From NCBI RefSeq assembly GCF_029837695.1, contig NZ_JAOEEA010000014.1:1-64000 (forward strand): 64,000 bases of DNA. The letters run 5' to 3'. Position numbers and translations under genes: made by a program. The stretch is from Pseudomonas sp. GD04019 (lineage in GTDB: Bacteria > Pseudomonadota > Gammaproteobacteria > Pseudomonadales > Pseudomonadaceae). The notes beneath the pieces were generated by a model. It had not been told where the DNA came from, made no database searches, and worked only from the letters and a program-made list of their open reading frames with translations. Position 1 is the first letter of the stretch. Each line of letters begins with the position of its first letter. Positions 27,440 to 36,501 of this stretch are shown one piece after another.

Positions 27440-28323
27440 TCGCCGCGTACCAGCAGCGCTGCCAGGCGCGGGTCGACGCCGCGCTGGAAGAATTGTTCGA
27501 TGCCCCGCGCAGCGAGTTGGCCCGCCTGTACCAGGCCATGCGCTACAGCGTGGTCAACGGTGGCAAGCGCGTGCGCCCGCTGCTGGTGTACGCCGCCTGC
27601 GAAGCGCTGGAAGGTGACCTCGACCGCGCCGATGGCGCCGCCTGCGCGGTGGAGCTGATCCACGCCTACTCGTTGGTGCACGACGATCTGCCGGCCATGG
27701 ACGACGACGACCTGCGCCGAGGCCAGCCGACTACCCATATCGCCTACGACGAGGCCTGCGCCATTCTCGCCGGCGACGGCCTGCAGAGCCTGGCCTTCGA
27801 GGCCCTGGCCGACGCCCGCCGCAACCCACAGGACCCGGACCTGCGCCTGTCCATGGTGCTCGGCCTGGCCCGCGCCGCCGGCCCGGCCGGCATGGTCGGC
27901 GGCCAGGCCATCGACCTCGAGTCAGTCGGTCGCCAGCTCGACCAGCAGGCCCTGGAAACCATGCACCGGCACAAGACCGGTGCGCTGATCGAGGCCAGCG
28001 TGCAGCTCGGCGCCCTGGCCAGCGGCAAGGCCGACCTGGCCGGCCTGCGTTCGCTGCAGCAGTACGCCCGGGCCGTGGGCCTGGCGTTCCAGGTGCAGGA
28101 CGACATCCTCGACGTGGAAAGCGACACCGCCACCCTGGGCAAGACCCAGGGCAAGGACGAAGCCAACCACAAGCCGACCTACCCGGCCCTGCTCGGCCTG
28201 GATGCGGCCAAGGCCTATGCCCTTGAGTTGCGCGACCAGGCCCTGCACGCCCTGCGCTCGTTCGGCGACAGCGCCGAGCCGCTGCGCGAGCTGGCCCGCT
28301 ATATAGTCGAACGCCGCAGCTAA
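27436..28323 (+). CDS. ispA: farnesyl diphosphate synthase
   Basis: 295-residue trans-prenyltransferase condensing IPP with DMAPP and GPP to make farnesyl-PP for quinones, undecaprenyl-PP and haem O. First Asp-rich motif DDLPAMDDDD, second DDILD; KRVRP and GQAID are also in place. The length is normal. In most relatives dxs follows at once; here it is 12.5 kb away. Confidence 0.95.
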   Translation: MIAAYQQRCQARVDAALEELFDAPRSELARLYQAMRYSVVNGGKRVRPLLVYAACEALEGDLDRADGAACAVELIHAYSLVHDDLPAMDDDDLRRGQPTTHIAYDEACAILAGDGLQSLAFEALADARRNPQDPDLRLSMVLGLARAAGPAGMVGGQAIDLESVGRQLDQQALETMHRHKTGALIEASVQLGALASGKADLAGLRSLQQYARAVGLAFQVQDDILDVESDTATLGKTQGKDEANHKPTYPALLGLDAAKAYALELRDQALHALRSFGDSAEPLRELARYIVERRS

Positions 28324-28386
28324 CCGCGGATGACTGCGCTGGGTCGCTGCATGGGCGGCCCATTATCAAACGCTGCAGCCACTGCC

Positions 28387-28437
28387 GTAGGGCGGTGTAA
28401 CCCGCGACTTGTGTCACGCGGGTTTCACCCGCCCTAC
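28387..28437. repeat. REP-like palindrome, GTAGGGCGG family
   Basis: An inverted repeat opening GTAGGGCGGTGTAACCCGCG and closing CGCGGGTTTCACCCGCCCTA plus C, with a 10-base loop. It fills the convergent gap between ispA and the PAP2 gene and could also act as a bidirectional terminator hairpin. Confidence 0.8.
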
Positions 28438-28445
28438 GACATCTG

Positions 28446-29348
28446 TCAGGCTGCGGCCGCCTCGGGCAACTGCTCCGGCTCCGGTTTGCGCACCGCCACC
28501 AACAGTCCCGCGCGCACCAGCAGCCATGGCATCAGCCAGGCCACGAACAGCCCCATCGCCAGGCCGCGCAGCCCCTGCCAGGCCATCGGCTCCAGCGGCA
28601 GGACATCGCCGAGCAGCTTCAGGCCCTTCTGCAGCAGGATAAACGCCAGCGCACCGACGAGCGCCGCCAGCAGACGGCGCCAGACAGCGACCTCGGCGGA
28701 AAACCCAAGCTGCCGATAGCCGCACAGCACGCCGACCAGCATGCCCGCCAGCAGCGGCACATAGCTGGGCGCCGCGCCCGGCCAGCTCAGCCAGGCGGCC
28801 AGGAACACCAGCAGGATCAGGCCCAGGTGCCAGCCAATATGGGCCTCGCGCCAGCCGCTCCAGCGCCGCGCGTACTCGAACACGACGAGGGTGGCGATGC
28901 CCAGCAGCGAGCCGCCGAGCACATCCTCCACGTCATGAGCGCCCAGGTACAGGCGGCTGAAGATGATCCCCGTCGCCACGACCCCAGCCACCAGCCAGGC
29001 CCAGGTTCGGCGCAGCTCCCAGGCCAGCCAGAACCAGATCACCACGGCGATCTGCGCATGGCCGCTGGGCAGGCCGAAGCTGTCGCCCACCTCGTGATCC
29101 ATGCGCAGGGCGATATCCGGTCGCGGGTCCTGCCAGAAGTCCTTGAGCCAGGCATTGAGCAGCGCGGTGAGCGCCACCAGCACCAGCAGGCGCAGGAACA
29201 CGCCGCGGCTCCAGGCCCAGTAGCCCAGTGGCAGGAAGAACAGGATGAATTTCTCGTAGCCGAGCAGGGTGAAGAAACGCATCAGCGGAGTGAGCCCGTC
29301 GCTGCGCAATGGCAGCACCCAGTCCAGGCTGTGCAGCAGTTCGTTCAT
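28446..29348 (-). CDS. PAP2-family membrane phosphatase
   Basis: 300-residue polytopic membrane protein of the PAP2/PgpB family (lipid or undecaprenyl-diphosphate phosphatase). The three catalytic motifs are present: KDFWQDPRP (K-x6-RP), LPSGHAQ (PSGH) and SRLYLGAHDVEDVLGG (SR-x5-H-x3-D). The N-terminal half carries the phosphatase domain; the C-terminal half adds about four more TM helices of unknown role. Start ATG at 29348. The substrate is not deducible. It is the first gene of the accessory module separating ispA and dxs. Confidence 0.85.
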   Translation of the reverse strand: MNELLHSLDWVLPLRSDGLTPLMRFFTLLGYEKFILFFLPLGYWAWSRGVFLRLLVLVALTALLNAWLKDFWQDPRPDIALRMDHEVGDSFGLPSGHAQIAVVIWFWLAWELRRTWAWLVAGVVATGIIFSRLYLGAHDVEDVLGGSLLGIATLVVFEYARRWSGWREAHIGWHLGLILLVFLAAWLSWPGAAPSYVPLLAGMLVGVLCGYRQLGFSAEVAVWRRLLAALVGALAFILLQKGLKLLGDVLPLEPMAWQGLRGLAMGLFVAWLMPWLLVRAGLLVAVRKPEPEQLPEAAAA

Positions 29349-29434
29349 GGCGCGCCCTCATGGGGTTCTTGTTATGGGCAGCGTTGATACCGCATCGCGG
29401 TGGCCGCAGGCAATCGCATCGCTACCGATGCTGC

Positions 29435-30478
29435 TCAAGCCTGGCCGGGAAGCCCCTCACGGAAGGCCGCGGGGGTCACGCCGTACCAGCGGCGGAAGGC
29501 GCGATTGAAGCTGGACAGCTCGCGATAGCCGAGCCGATCGGCCACTTCGCCCGAGGTCAGACCCTCGTCGCGCAGCAGGTCGGCGGCGAGCAGGCGGCGG
29601 TGCTCGTCGATGATCGAGCTGAAGCTCCAGCCCTCGCGCAGTAAGGTGCGATGCAGGGTGCGCGGGGTCATGTGCAAGTGTTCGGCAACCTGCTCCAGGC
29701 TGGCCTCCCCCGGCAGGCTGTCGAGCACCGCGCTGGCGACCTGCTCCAGTTCACCGCCCTCCGCAGTCTGCTCGGCGTACACCAGCAGCGCCTCTTCCAG
29801 CGCCGCGCAGACCGCCGCACTCCCGGGTAGTCGCGGCGCCCGCAGCGCCTGCAGATCGAGCACCAGCTCGTCGGCATCGGCGCCGAAAACCACCGGTGCG
29901 CCCGCCATGCGCAGCCAGGGGCTCGGGTCCGCCGGCGGGCGTCGGCGCAGGCGCAGCTCGCGCAGGGCCGCCGGGGCGCCGGGGAAGCTCTTCAGGTGGT
30001 AGACCTGCCGCGCCGCCCAGAAGTCGACTTCCTCCACCGCCGGGCGCAGGGCCACGCTGGGCCACACGCGCAGGCGCAGCACCTCGCCCTCGATCTCGGC
30101 GCTGCTCGCCGAATGGCTGGAAGCCAGCGGCCAGAAGTGCAACAGCCGCTCGATCGCGCTGAGGCGATCCGGCATCAGCTGCATCAGGTAGGCCAGGCCC
30201 TGCAGCATGCCGGGATCGTTGAGACGGGCGATCTCCAGGCCGATGGCCTCGTCTCCATCCAGACGCCGCGCCGCCTCCCAGAAGCGCCTGGCGAGAAACG
30301 AAGGCACCCGCAGATGCGGCTGGCGCAGCGTGGCCAGGCGCATGCCCCACTCGCGCTGCAGCAACTCCAGATCGATGCCGCGGGCCTCGAGCACCTGCAC
30401 TGCGCCGACGAAGATCGAGGGGCAAACCGATGCCCGCGCCCGATGTCGCGGGAAAGTATTTGTCCGCCGATGACTCAC
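29435..30478 (-). CDS. AraC-family transcriptional regulator
   Basis: 347 residues: an N-terminal ligand/dimerisation domain of the OruR/ArgR-like arabinose-binding-like class (about 20-205) and a C-terminal double-HTH AraC domain (about 245-343), with ASLEQVAEHLHMTPRTLHRT and GEVADRLGYRELSSFNRAFR. GTG start at 30478 with GGAGG 6 bases upstream. Divergent from the DUF1302-DUF1329-DUF1254 genes with a 117-base gap, so the likely activator of that operon. Confidence 0.88.
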   Translation of the reverse strand: MSHRRTNTFPRHRARASVCPSIFVGAVQVLEARGIDLELLQREWGMRLATLRQPHLRVPSFLARRFWEAARRLDGDEAIGLEIARLNDPGMLQGLAYLMQLMPDRLSAIERLLHFWPLASSHSASSAEIEGEVLRLRVWPSVALRPAVEEVDFWAARQVYHLKSFPGAPAALRELRLRRRPPADPSPWLRMAGAPVVFGADADELVLDLQALRAPRLPGSAAVCAALEEALLVYAEQTAEGGELEQVASAVLDSLPGEASLEQVAEHLHMTPRTLHRTLLREGWSFSSIIDEHRRLLAADLLRDEGLTSGEVADRLGYRELSSFNRAFRRWYGVTPAAFREGLPGQA

Positions 30479-30595
30479 GACCGCCCTCCGAATATTGCTC
30501 CCATCGAACTCCCGTCAGACCCGCGGTCATGGCGGCACTGCCGCGAATGGCAGCCGACCCTCGCCAATATAAAAACAACAGGTGATTTAGTAAGC
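30479..30595 (+). promoter_or_regulatory. divergent promoter region, araC-type gene / DUF1302 operon
   Basis: A 117-base gap between divergent starts. An AT-rich patch CAATATAAAAACAACA near 30565-30580 offers a -10-like TATAAA for the rightward operon. No clear direct repeats for AraC binding were picked out by eye. Confidence 0.45.
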
Positions 30596-32470
30596 ATGAA
30601 GCAACTCGCCTCGACTCGTACACCCGTACGCCCCACCCTGCTGGCCCTGGGCGTGGCCCTCGCGACGCTCGGCAGCACAGCACAGGCCGCGACCTGGCAG
30701 GTCGGCGGTGACTGGAGCCTGACCACCAACACCACCCTCACGCTCGGCACCAGTTGGGCCCTGGAGGATGCCGACAAGGGCCTGCTGACCAAGGCCGACG
30801 CCGCCAGCATCGGCAAGGTCGGGCGCGGCATCAACTACAACGGCGACGACGGCAAGCTCAACTTCGAGAAGGGCGACACCATCTCCACGGTGTTCAAGGG
30901 CCTGAGCGACTTTGATCTCAACGATGGCAGCCAGGGCGCTTTCGTGCGCTTCAAGTACTGGTACGACCATGCCCTGGAAACCGGCGACGGCGACTTCCGC
31001 GAGTTCGACGACTCGGGCTGGCAGGACCTGGCGCGCTTCAAGGGCTTCGAGGTCCTCGACGCCTATGCCTGGAAGGACTTCGAGATTGCCGAAAGACGCC
31101 TCGGCGTGAAGGTCGGCAAACAGGTGCTGAGCTGGGGCGAGGCGCTGTTCCTGCAGAACGGCATCAATGCCATCAACCCGCTGGACGTTTCCGCATTCAA
31201 CCGCCCCGGTGTCGAGCTGAAAGAAGGCCAGCTGCCGGTGGAGATGCTCAGCTTCAACTTCGACCTGGCCGACTCGCTCAGTGTCGAGGGCTTCTGGCAG
31301 TACAACTTCCGCCCCTCGGTACTCGATGGCTGCGGCACCTTCTTCAGCGGCAACGACAACGTCCAGGAAGGCTGCCAGTTCGACGCCATGATCGGTGGCG
31401 GCCTCGCCACCACCGACATCACCACCCGGCCCGATGCGGGCGCATTGCCGCCGGCGCAGCGCATGCTCGGCGAACGCTATCTGCAACGCACAGGCACCGA
31501 CTGGGCCAGGGACACCGGCCAGTACGGCCTGGCCCTGCACTATGTGATCGAGGCGCTGAACGACGCCGACCTCGGCCTCTACTACGCCAACTACCACAGC
31601 CGCACGCCGCAGCTGAACGGCGTGATCTCCCGCCAGGCGCCGCTGGCCGGCGGCAACCCGGGCACCAACCTGAACACCGGCGACTACTACACCGTGTACC
31701 CGGAAAACATCCGCCTGTTCGGTACCAGCATCAGCGGTGTGGTCGGCAGCACCGCGGTGTTCGGCGAGTTGAGCTACCGGCCCAACCTGCCGCTGGGCTA
31801 CAACCCCGCCGACCTGGTCGGCATCCTCGTCGGCCAGGCCACCACGCCGATCCAGCCGATGACCCCGGCCGAACTGGCCGCAGCCCGCGGCAGCACGGTG
31901 GAGGGCTACAAGCGCAAGGAAGTCTGGCAGTTCAGCCTGGGCGCCACCGACACCGTTTCCAACGTGCTGGGTGCCCAGCGCCTGGCCTGGGCCGGCGAGA
32001 TCGGCGCCAACTGGATCGGCAGCCTCGACCCGCAGGACGAGCGCTATGGCCGCGCCGGCAGCTTCGGCCGCACCCCGCCCACCGACGGGGCCATCTGCAC
32101 CGCCGCCACCGCTTTTGGTGCGCCGGGTGGCCTAAGCGCCGCCGAGCTGGCCGCCTACAACGCCGACAACTGCAACACCGACGGCCTGATGACCGACTTC
32201 TCCTGGGGCTACCGCCTGCGCCTGGCGCTGAACTACGAGGACCTGCTGCCGGCCACGGTGATCACCCCGTCGCTCAACTGGCGGCATGACGTCGAGGGCA
32301 ACGGCCCCAACTTCCAGGAAGGCCAGCAGGCGGCAGGTCTGGCCCTGACCTTCGACTACCGCAACAACTACTCGCTAGAGCTGGCCTACAACGCCTTCTT
32401 CGGCTCCAACGAGTTCTCCACCATCGATGACCGCGACTTCGCCTCGGTCACCGTCAAAGCGAGCTTCTGA
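30596..32470 (+). CDS. DUF1302 family outer-membrane barrel protein
   Basis: 624 residues with a long signal peptide (MKQLASTRTPV... cleaved after AQA, near residue 31). DUF1302 landmarks: GDTISTVFKGLSDFDLN, GKQVLSWGEALFLQNGINAI then NPLD, and a C-terminal strand ending ASVTVKASF with terminal Phe for BAM recognition. Family members are found with DUF1329 proteins in gene sets for steroids, hydrocarbons and other hydrophobic compounds. Start at 30596: this begins the signal peptide; the longer in-frame reading starts inside the opposite-strand araC-type gene and is rejected. Inferred role: barrel for uptake or export of a lipidic substrate. Confidence 0.87.
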   Translation: MKQLASTRTPVRPTLLALGVALATLGSTAQAATWQVGGDWSLTTNTTLTLGTSWALEDADKGLLTKADAASIGKVGRGINYNGDDGKLNFEKGDTISTVFKGLSDFDLNDGSQGAFVRFKYWYDHALETGDGDFREFDDSGWQDLARFKGFEVLDAYAWKDFEIAERRLGVKVGKQVLSWGEALFLQNGINAINPLDVSAFNRPGVELKEGQLPVEMLSFNFDLADSLSVEGFWQYNFRPSVLDGCGTFFSGNDNVQEGCQFDAMIGGGLATTDITTRPDAGALPPAQRMLGERYLQRTGTDWARDTGQYGLALHYVIEALNDADLGLYYANYHSRTPQLNGVISRQAPLAGGNPGTNLNTGDYYTVYPENIRLFGTSISGVVGSTAVFGELSYRPNLPLGYNPADLVGILVGQATTPIQPMTPAELAAARGSTVEGYKRKEVWQFSLGATDTVSNVLGAQRLAWAGEIGANWIGSLDPQDERYGRAGSFGRTPPTDGAICTAATAFGAPGGLSAAELAAYNADNCNTDGLMTDFSWGYRLRLALNYEDLLPATVITPSLNWRHDVEGNGPNFQEGQQAAGLALTFDYRNNYSLELAYNAFFGSNEFSTIDDRDFASVTVKASF

Positions 32471-32472
32471 TC

Positions 32473-33819
32473 ATGACTGTCGCCCTGAAGAAACTGCCTT
32501 TCGCTCTTGCCCTGCTGGCCGCCTGCACCCTGGCACACGCCAAGGAATCCGACGCCAGCCGGCTCGACGGCTCGCTCACCCCGGTCGGCGCCGAGCGCGC
32601 CGCCAACGCCGACGGCAGCATCCCGGCCTGGGACGGTGGCCTGCCCAGCGGTGCCGCGGCCATCGCCAGCAATGGCGACTACGCCGACCCGTTCGCCAGC
32701 GAGCAGCCGCTGTACGTGATCAGCAAGGCCAACGTCGCGCAGTACCAGGCCCTGCTGAGCGCCGGCCAGCGGGCCATGTTCCAGCGCTTCCCCGACTACC
32801 GCATGCAGGTTTTCCCGAGCCATCGCACCAGCACGCTGCCCCAGGCCTATCTCGACGAGACCCGCGCCAACCTGGCCAAGGTGAGCCTCGCCGAGAACGG
32901 CAATGGTCTGAACGGCTACACCTTCGGCGTGCCGTTCGCCCAGCCCACCGAGGCGCTGGAGGTGATGTGGAACCACCTCACTCGCTTCCGCGGCGGTTCG
33001 GTGCGCCGCCAGTTCGCCTCGGCCACGGTGCAGGAGAGTGGTGACTTCACCCTGGTCAACTACGACGCCCTGAGCGCGTTCCGCGAGCGCGTCAGCGATC
33101 TGGAGCCGGGCGCCAACCTGATGTTCTTCAACCGCATCCGCACCACCTCGCCTTCGCGCTATGCCGGCGAGGTGACGCTGATCCACGAGCCACTCAACCA
33201 GGTCATCGAGCCACGCTCCGCCTGGCAGTACATCCCCGGCCAGCGTCGCGTGCGCCGCGCGCCCACCGCGGCCTACGACAGCAGTGCGCGCTACAGCTTC
33301 GGCCAGGTGATATCCGACAGCGTCGACGGCTACAACGGCGCGCCGGATCGCTACGACTGGAAGCTGATCGGCAAGCAGGAGCTGCTGGTGGGCTACAACG
33401 CCTACCGGCTGGCCAGCAAGAGCCTGAAGTACGCCGACCTGCTCAAGCCCGGCCACCTCAATCCGCAATATGCCCGCTATGAGAGGCACCGCGTCTGGGT
33501 GGTGGAGGCGACCCTGAAACAGGGCGCCCGCAACGTCTATGGCAAGCGCCGCTTCTACCTCGACGAAGACACCTGGCAGGTGATGGCGACCGACATCTAC
33601 GACAGCCGTGGCGAGCTGTGGCGCAGCTACGAGTCGCACCTGGCGATGTACCACGACGTGCAGTTGCCGATCACCGTCGCCGAGGCGACCTACGACCTGA
33701 TCTCTGGCCGCTACGCGACCAACTACCTGACCAACGAGGTCACCCAGAAGGCCGAGTTCGGCGCCTCGATGTCGAAGGCCGAATTCACCCCGGCCCAGCT
33801 CAAGCGCCTGGGCAAGTAG
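32473..33819 (+). CDS. DUF1329 family periplasmic protein (LolB-like fold)
   Basis: 448 residues, signal peptide (cleavage after AHA, near residue 18), N-terminal DGSLTPVGAERAANADGSIP-type opening and core motif SAWQYIPGQRRVRRAPTAAYD, both hallmarks of DUF1329. The family is structurally related to LolA/LolB and almost always encoded after a DUF1302 barrel, as here (2-base gap). Likely periplasmic carrier for the barrel's hydrophobic ligand. The WxYxPxxRxxRR motif is shared with the LolA-like protein at 9440. Confidence 0.87.
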   Translation: MTVALKKLPFALALLAACTLAHAKESDASRLDGSLTPVGAERAANADGSIPAWDGGLPSGAAAIASNGDYADPFASEQPLYVISKANVAQYQALLSAGQRAMFQRFPDYRMQVFPSHRTSTLPQAYLDETRANLAKVSLAENGNGLNGYTFGVPFAQPTEALEVMWNHLTRFRGGSVRRQFASATVQESGDFTLVNYDALSAFRERVSDLEPGANLMFFNRIRTTSPSRYAGEVTLIHEPLNQVIEPRSAWQYIPGQRRVRRAPTAAYDSSARYSFGQVISDSVDGYNGAPDRYDWKLIGKQELLVGYNAYRLASKSLKYADLLKPGHLNPQYARYERHRVWVVEATLKQGARNVYGKRRFYLDEDTWQVMATDIYDSRGELWRSYESHLAMYHDVQLPITVAEATYDLISGRYATNYLTNEVTQKAEFGASMSKAEFTPAQLKRLGK

Positions 33820-33858
33820 CCCCCACAGCCACATACACGACTCGAAGGAGAGCATTGC

Positions 33859-35247
33859 ATGCCTTTCAGCAAGAAGCAGCGCTGGGGCCTGGGACTCGGA
33901 GCCGGGGCGCTGATCGCCGCCGGCCTGGTCACCGGCAGCGTCATCCACCAGGCCCGGGAAACCGCCCAGGCCTACCTGTTCGGCTATCCGCTGGTGATCA
34001 TGGAGCTGACCAAACAGCACCAGATGCTGGTCGGCACCAGCGCGATCAACGGCCTCAACCACCGCCAGCGCTTCCCCGACGCCAGCTTCAACAGCGTGGT
34101 GTCACCGAACGTCGACACGCTCTACACCCTGAGCCACTTCGATCTGCGCCACGAACCGCTGGTGATGAGCATTCCGTCCACCGCCGGGCATTTCTACATG
34201 ATGCAGATCATGGATGCCTGGACCAACGTGGTGGTGAGCCCCGGCACCCGCACCATCGGCACCGGGCCGAAGACCTACCTGCTCGCCGGGCCGACCTGGC
34301 AGGGGCAGGTTCCCAGCGGCATGGAGCTGGTGCGCGTGCCCACCGAGCTGGCCTGGATGATCGGGCGGATCAAGAGCAGCGGGCCACAGGACTACGCCGA
34401 GGTCGGCGCGCTGCAACAGCAGTTCAGGCTGATGCCGCTGAGCGCCTGGCAGGGGCATCCGGGCGCGCCGGCACCGGTGGAGATGGCCACCCTGCCGAGG
34501 CTCGAACGCGAGCTGCCGCCGGACCGCCAGCTCGCCAACTGGAGCCAGGACGAGTTCTTCTCCACCTTCTGCCGGCTGCTGCCGAACAACCCGCCGCGGG
34601 CCGAGGACGCGCCGATGATGGCGCGCATCAAGGCCACCGGCCTGCTCGGCGATGACTGCCAGCCGCAACTGTCGCCACTGCAGCGGCTCGGCAGCGCCAT
34701 CGGCTACGAGAAGGTAGTCGCCACCCTCAACGACAGCAAAGAGCTGCTGGAAAAGCTGACCACCTACAACGGCTGGCGGATCGGCTACGACCTGGGCGAA
34801 TACGCCACCCGCTATGACCAACGCGCCCTGGTGGCCAAGATCGGTCTCGGCGCCAACCTGGCGGCCGACGCGATCTATCCAAACCTGTGGAAGGACCAGG
34901 ACGGCCAGCCACTCAACGGCAACCACCGTTACGTGCTGCATTTCGCCAAGGGGCAACTGCCGCCGGTGCGCGCCTTCTGGTCGCTGACCCTGTACAACGC
35001 CCGCCAGTTCCTCGCCGACAACCCGCTCGACCGCTATGCGCTGGGCGACCGTGACGACCTGCACTATAACGCCGACGGCTCGCTCGACCTGTACATCCAG
35101 CGGGAGCAGCCAAGCGAGCAGGAGCGCAGCAGCAACTGGCTGCCGGCGCCGGATGGCGACTTCAGCCTGTTCCTGCGCCTGTACTGGCCTGAACAGGCGG
35201 TACTCGACAAGCACTGGCTGCCACCGATCATCCAGCGCCTGCCCTGA
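33859..35247 (+). CDS. DUF1254/DUF1214 family protein
   Basis: 462 residues with an N-terminal hydrophobic anchor or signal (about 10-27). DUF1254 domain: AYLFGYPLVIMELTKQHQM and SPNVDTLYTLSHFDLRHEPL. DUF1214 domain near the C-terminus: VRAFWSLTLYNARQFLADNP and SLDLYIQ. Function unknown. AAGGAG precedes the ATG. It is third in the operon after DUF1302-DUF1329 and followed by a terminator. Confidence 0.85.
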   Translation: MPFSKKQRWGLGLGAGALIAAGLVTGSVIHQARETAQAYLFGYPLVIMELTKQHQMLVGTSAINGLNHRQRFPDASFNSVVSPNVDTLYTLSHFDLRHEPLVMSIPSTAGHFYMMQIMDAWTNVVVSPGTRTIGTGPKTYLLAGPTWQGQVPSGMELVRVPTELAWMIGRIKSSGPQDYAEVGALQQQFRLMPLSAWQGHPGAPAPVEMATLPRLERELPPDRQLANWSQDEFFSTFCRLLPNNPPRAEDAPMMARIKATGLLGDDCQPQLSPLQRLGSAIGYEKVVATLNDSKELLEKLTTYNGWRIGYDLGEYATRYDQRALVAKIGLGANLAADAIYPNLWKDQDGQPLNGNHRYVLHFAKGQLPPVRAFWSLTLYNARQFLADNPLDRYALGDRDDLHYNADGSLDLYIQREQPSEQERSSNWLPAPDGDFSLFLRLYWPEQAVLDKHWLPPIIQRLP

Positions 35248-35254
35248 GCCACCC

Positions 35255-35279
35255 GCCCCGGCCCCGTCCGGGGCTTTAT
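35255..35279 (+). terminator. rho-independent terminator of the DUF1302 operon
   Basis: A 7-bp GCCCCGG/CCGGGGC stem with a 6-base loop followed by TTTAT, 7 bases after the DUF1254 stop. Confidence 0.75.
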
Positions 35280-35346
35280 CATTTGAAGCACCGCGCGTCT
35301 GCAGCCATGCTGCTAGGCAGCCCATTGCACACGCGCCGCCCCACCG

Positions 35347-36384
35347 ATGACTTCGCCCGCTCCCGCCAGCATTGCCCAGACCACCCTGGCCACCATCGTC
35401 CGTACCCTGGCCACCACCCTGCGCCAGCACTATGGCATCGACCCTCTGCCGGTGCTGGCGCAGGTCGGTATCGATCCGGCGGTGATGAACGACAGCGAGC
35501 TGCGCCTGCCGATGACCACGCTCAGCCCGCTCTGGCTGCGCTGCCAGGAAGTCAGTGGCGACCCGAGCTTCGGCCTGCAGGCCGTGCGCTATCACCAGTC
35601 GGCCAACCTCTACGGCATCGATCTGGCCCTGTACGCCTGTGCCACCCTGGCCGAGGCGGTACAGCGCCAGGTGCAACTGGTCAGCCTGATCAGCACCGGC
35701 GGCGCGGCCTCCCTGCACCAGGATGCAAGCGGCGACTGGCGCATCGAATTCCGCCCACTCGCCCAGGCGCAGCCGACGATGCCGGCGCGGGACTTCTACC
35801 TGTTGTTCCAGATCCGCATGTTCGAGCGCCTCACGGGCAAAAGCGCCGCGCAGATCCTGCGCGGGATCGAATTCTATCGCGGCGCGGCGGACACTCCCGC
35901 GCTCTGGCAGGAACTGGGCGTGCCGCTGCATTTCGACTGCGACTGCGCCACGCTGATCTTCCGTCGGGAACACTGGGACTTGCCGTTGCCGGGCGCCAAT
36001 CCGCGCCTGCTGGCCCTGGTCGAGCAACCCATCCTGCAGTACCTGGCCCAGCACGGCATGGCGTTGCCGCTCAGCGCCCTGCGTGCGCAGCTGGCCGGCC
36101 TCCTGGAGCGGGACTGCGGCGCCGAGCAACTGGCGAGCGCACTCGGCCTGTCACCGGAGCGCCTGCACCATAGCCTGCGCCAGCATGGCCTGACCTTCGC
36201 CCAGCTGCTCGACCAGACCCGTGAGGCCCAGACCCTGCAGTTGCTGGCCAACCCGGACCTGGCGCTGGAGCAGATCGCCACACGCGTCGGCTTCAGCAGT
36301 GCAACGAGCCTGGCCAAGGCGTTCCGCCGCTGGCAGGACAGCACGCCGATGCGCTATCGCCGCGACATCCTCGGTCAGGGCTGA
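35347..36384 (+). CDS. AraC-family transcriptional regulator
   Basis: 345 residues: N-terminal arabinose-binding-like domain (about 20-200; HYGIDPLPVLAQVGIDP opening) and C-terminal AraC HTH pair (about 245-340: LASALGLSPERLHHSLRQHG, ...IATRVGFSSATSLAKAFRRW). Same architecture as the regulator at 29435 but clearly divergent. It lies between the DUF1302 operon and the carboxylase gene in the same orientation, so it may control either. No strong Shine-Dalgarno sequence is seen. Confidence 0.88.
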   Translation: MTSPAPASIAQTTLATIVRTLATTLRQHYGIDPLPVLAQVGIDPAVMNDSELRLPMTTLSPLWLRCQEVSGDPSFGLQAVRYHQSANLYGIDLALYACATLAEAVQRQVQLVSLISTGGAASLHQDASGDWRIEFRPLAQAQPTMPARDFYLLFQIRMFERLTGKSAAQILRGIEFYRGAADTPALWQELGVPLHFDCDCATLIFRREHWDLPLPGANPRLLALVEQPILQYLAQHGMALPLSALRAQLAGLLERDCGAEQLASALGLSPERLHHSLRQHGLTFAQLLDQTREAQTLQLLANPDLALEQIATRVGFSSATSLAKAFRRWQDSTPMRYRRDILGQG

Positions 36385-36501
36385 GCGCCACCACCATCAC
36401 TCGCACAAATACCCTGCCTTTCGCCTGATCAGGCTTGCTTTACCCCTGCCGCCCGGCGCCTAAGATGGCCGTATCACAAAAACCAGACAGAGCCGCCGGC
36501 C

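Noticed and set aside
29996..30595. 200-residue N-terminal extension of the DUF1302 gene
   Set aside because: Lies inside the opposite-strand AraC gene and precedes an obvious signal peptide starting at 30596.
34102..36129. 675-codon minus-strand open frame
   Set aside because: Antisense to the DUF1254 and AraC genes with shadow composition (Gln/Gly/Arg/Val) and no recognisable motif.
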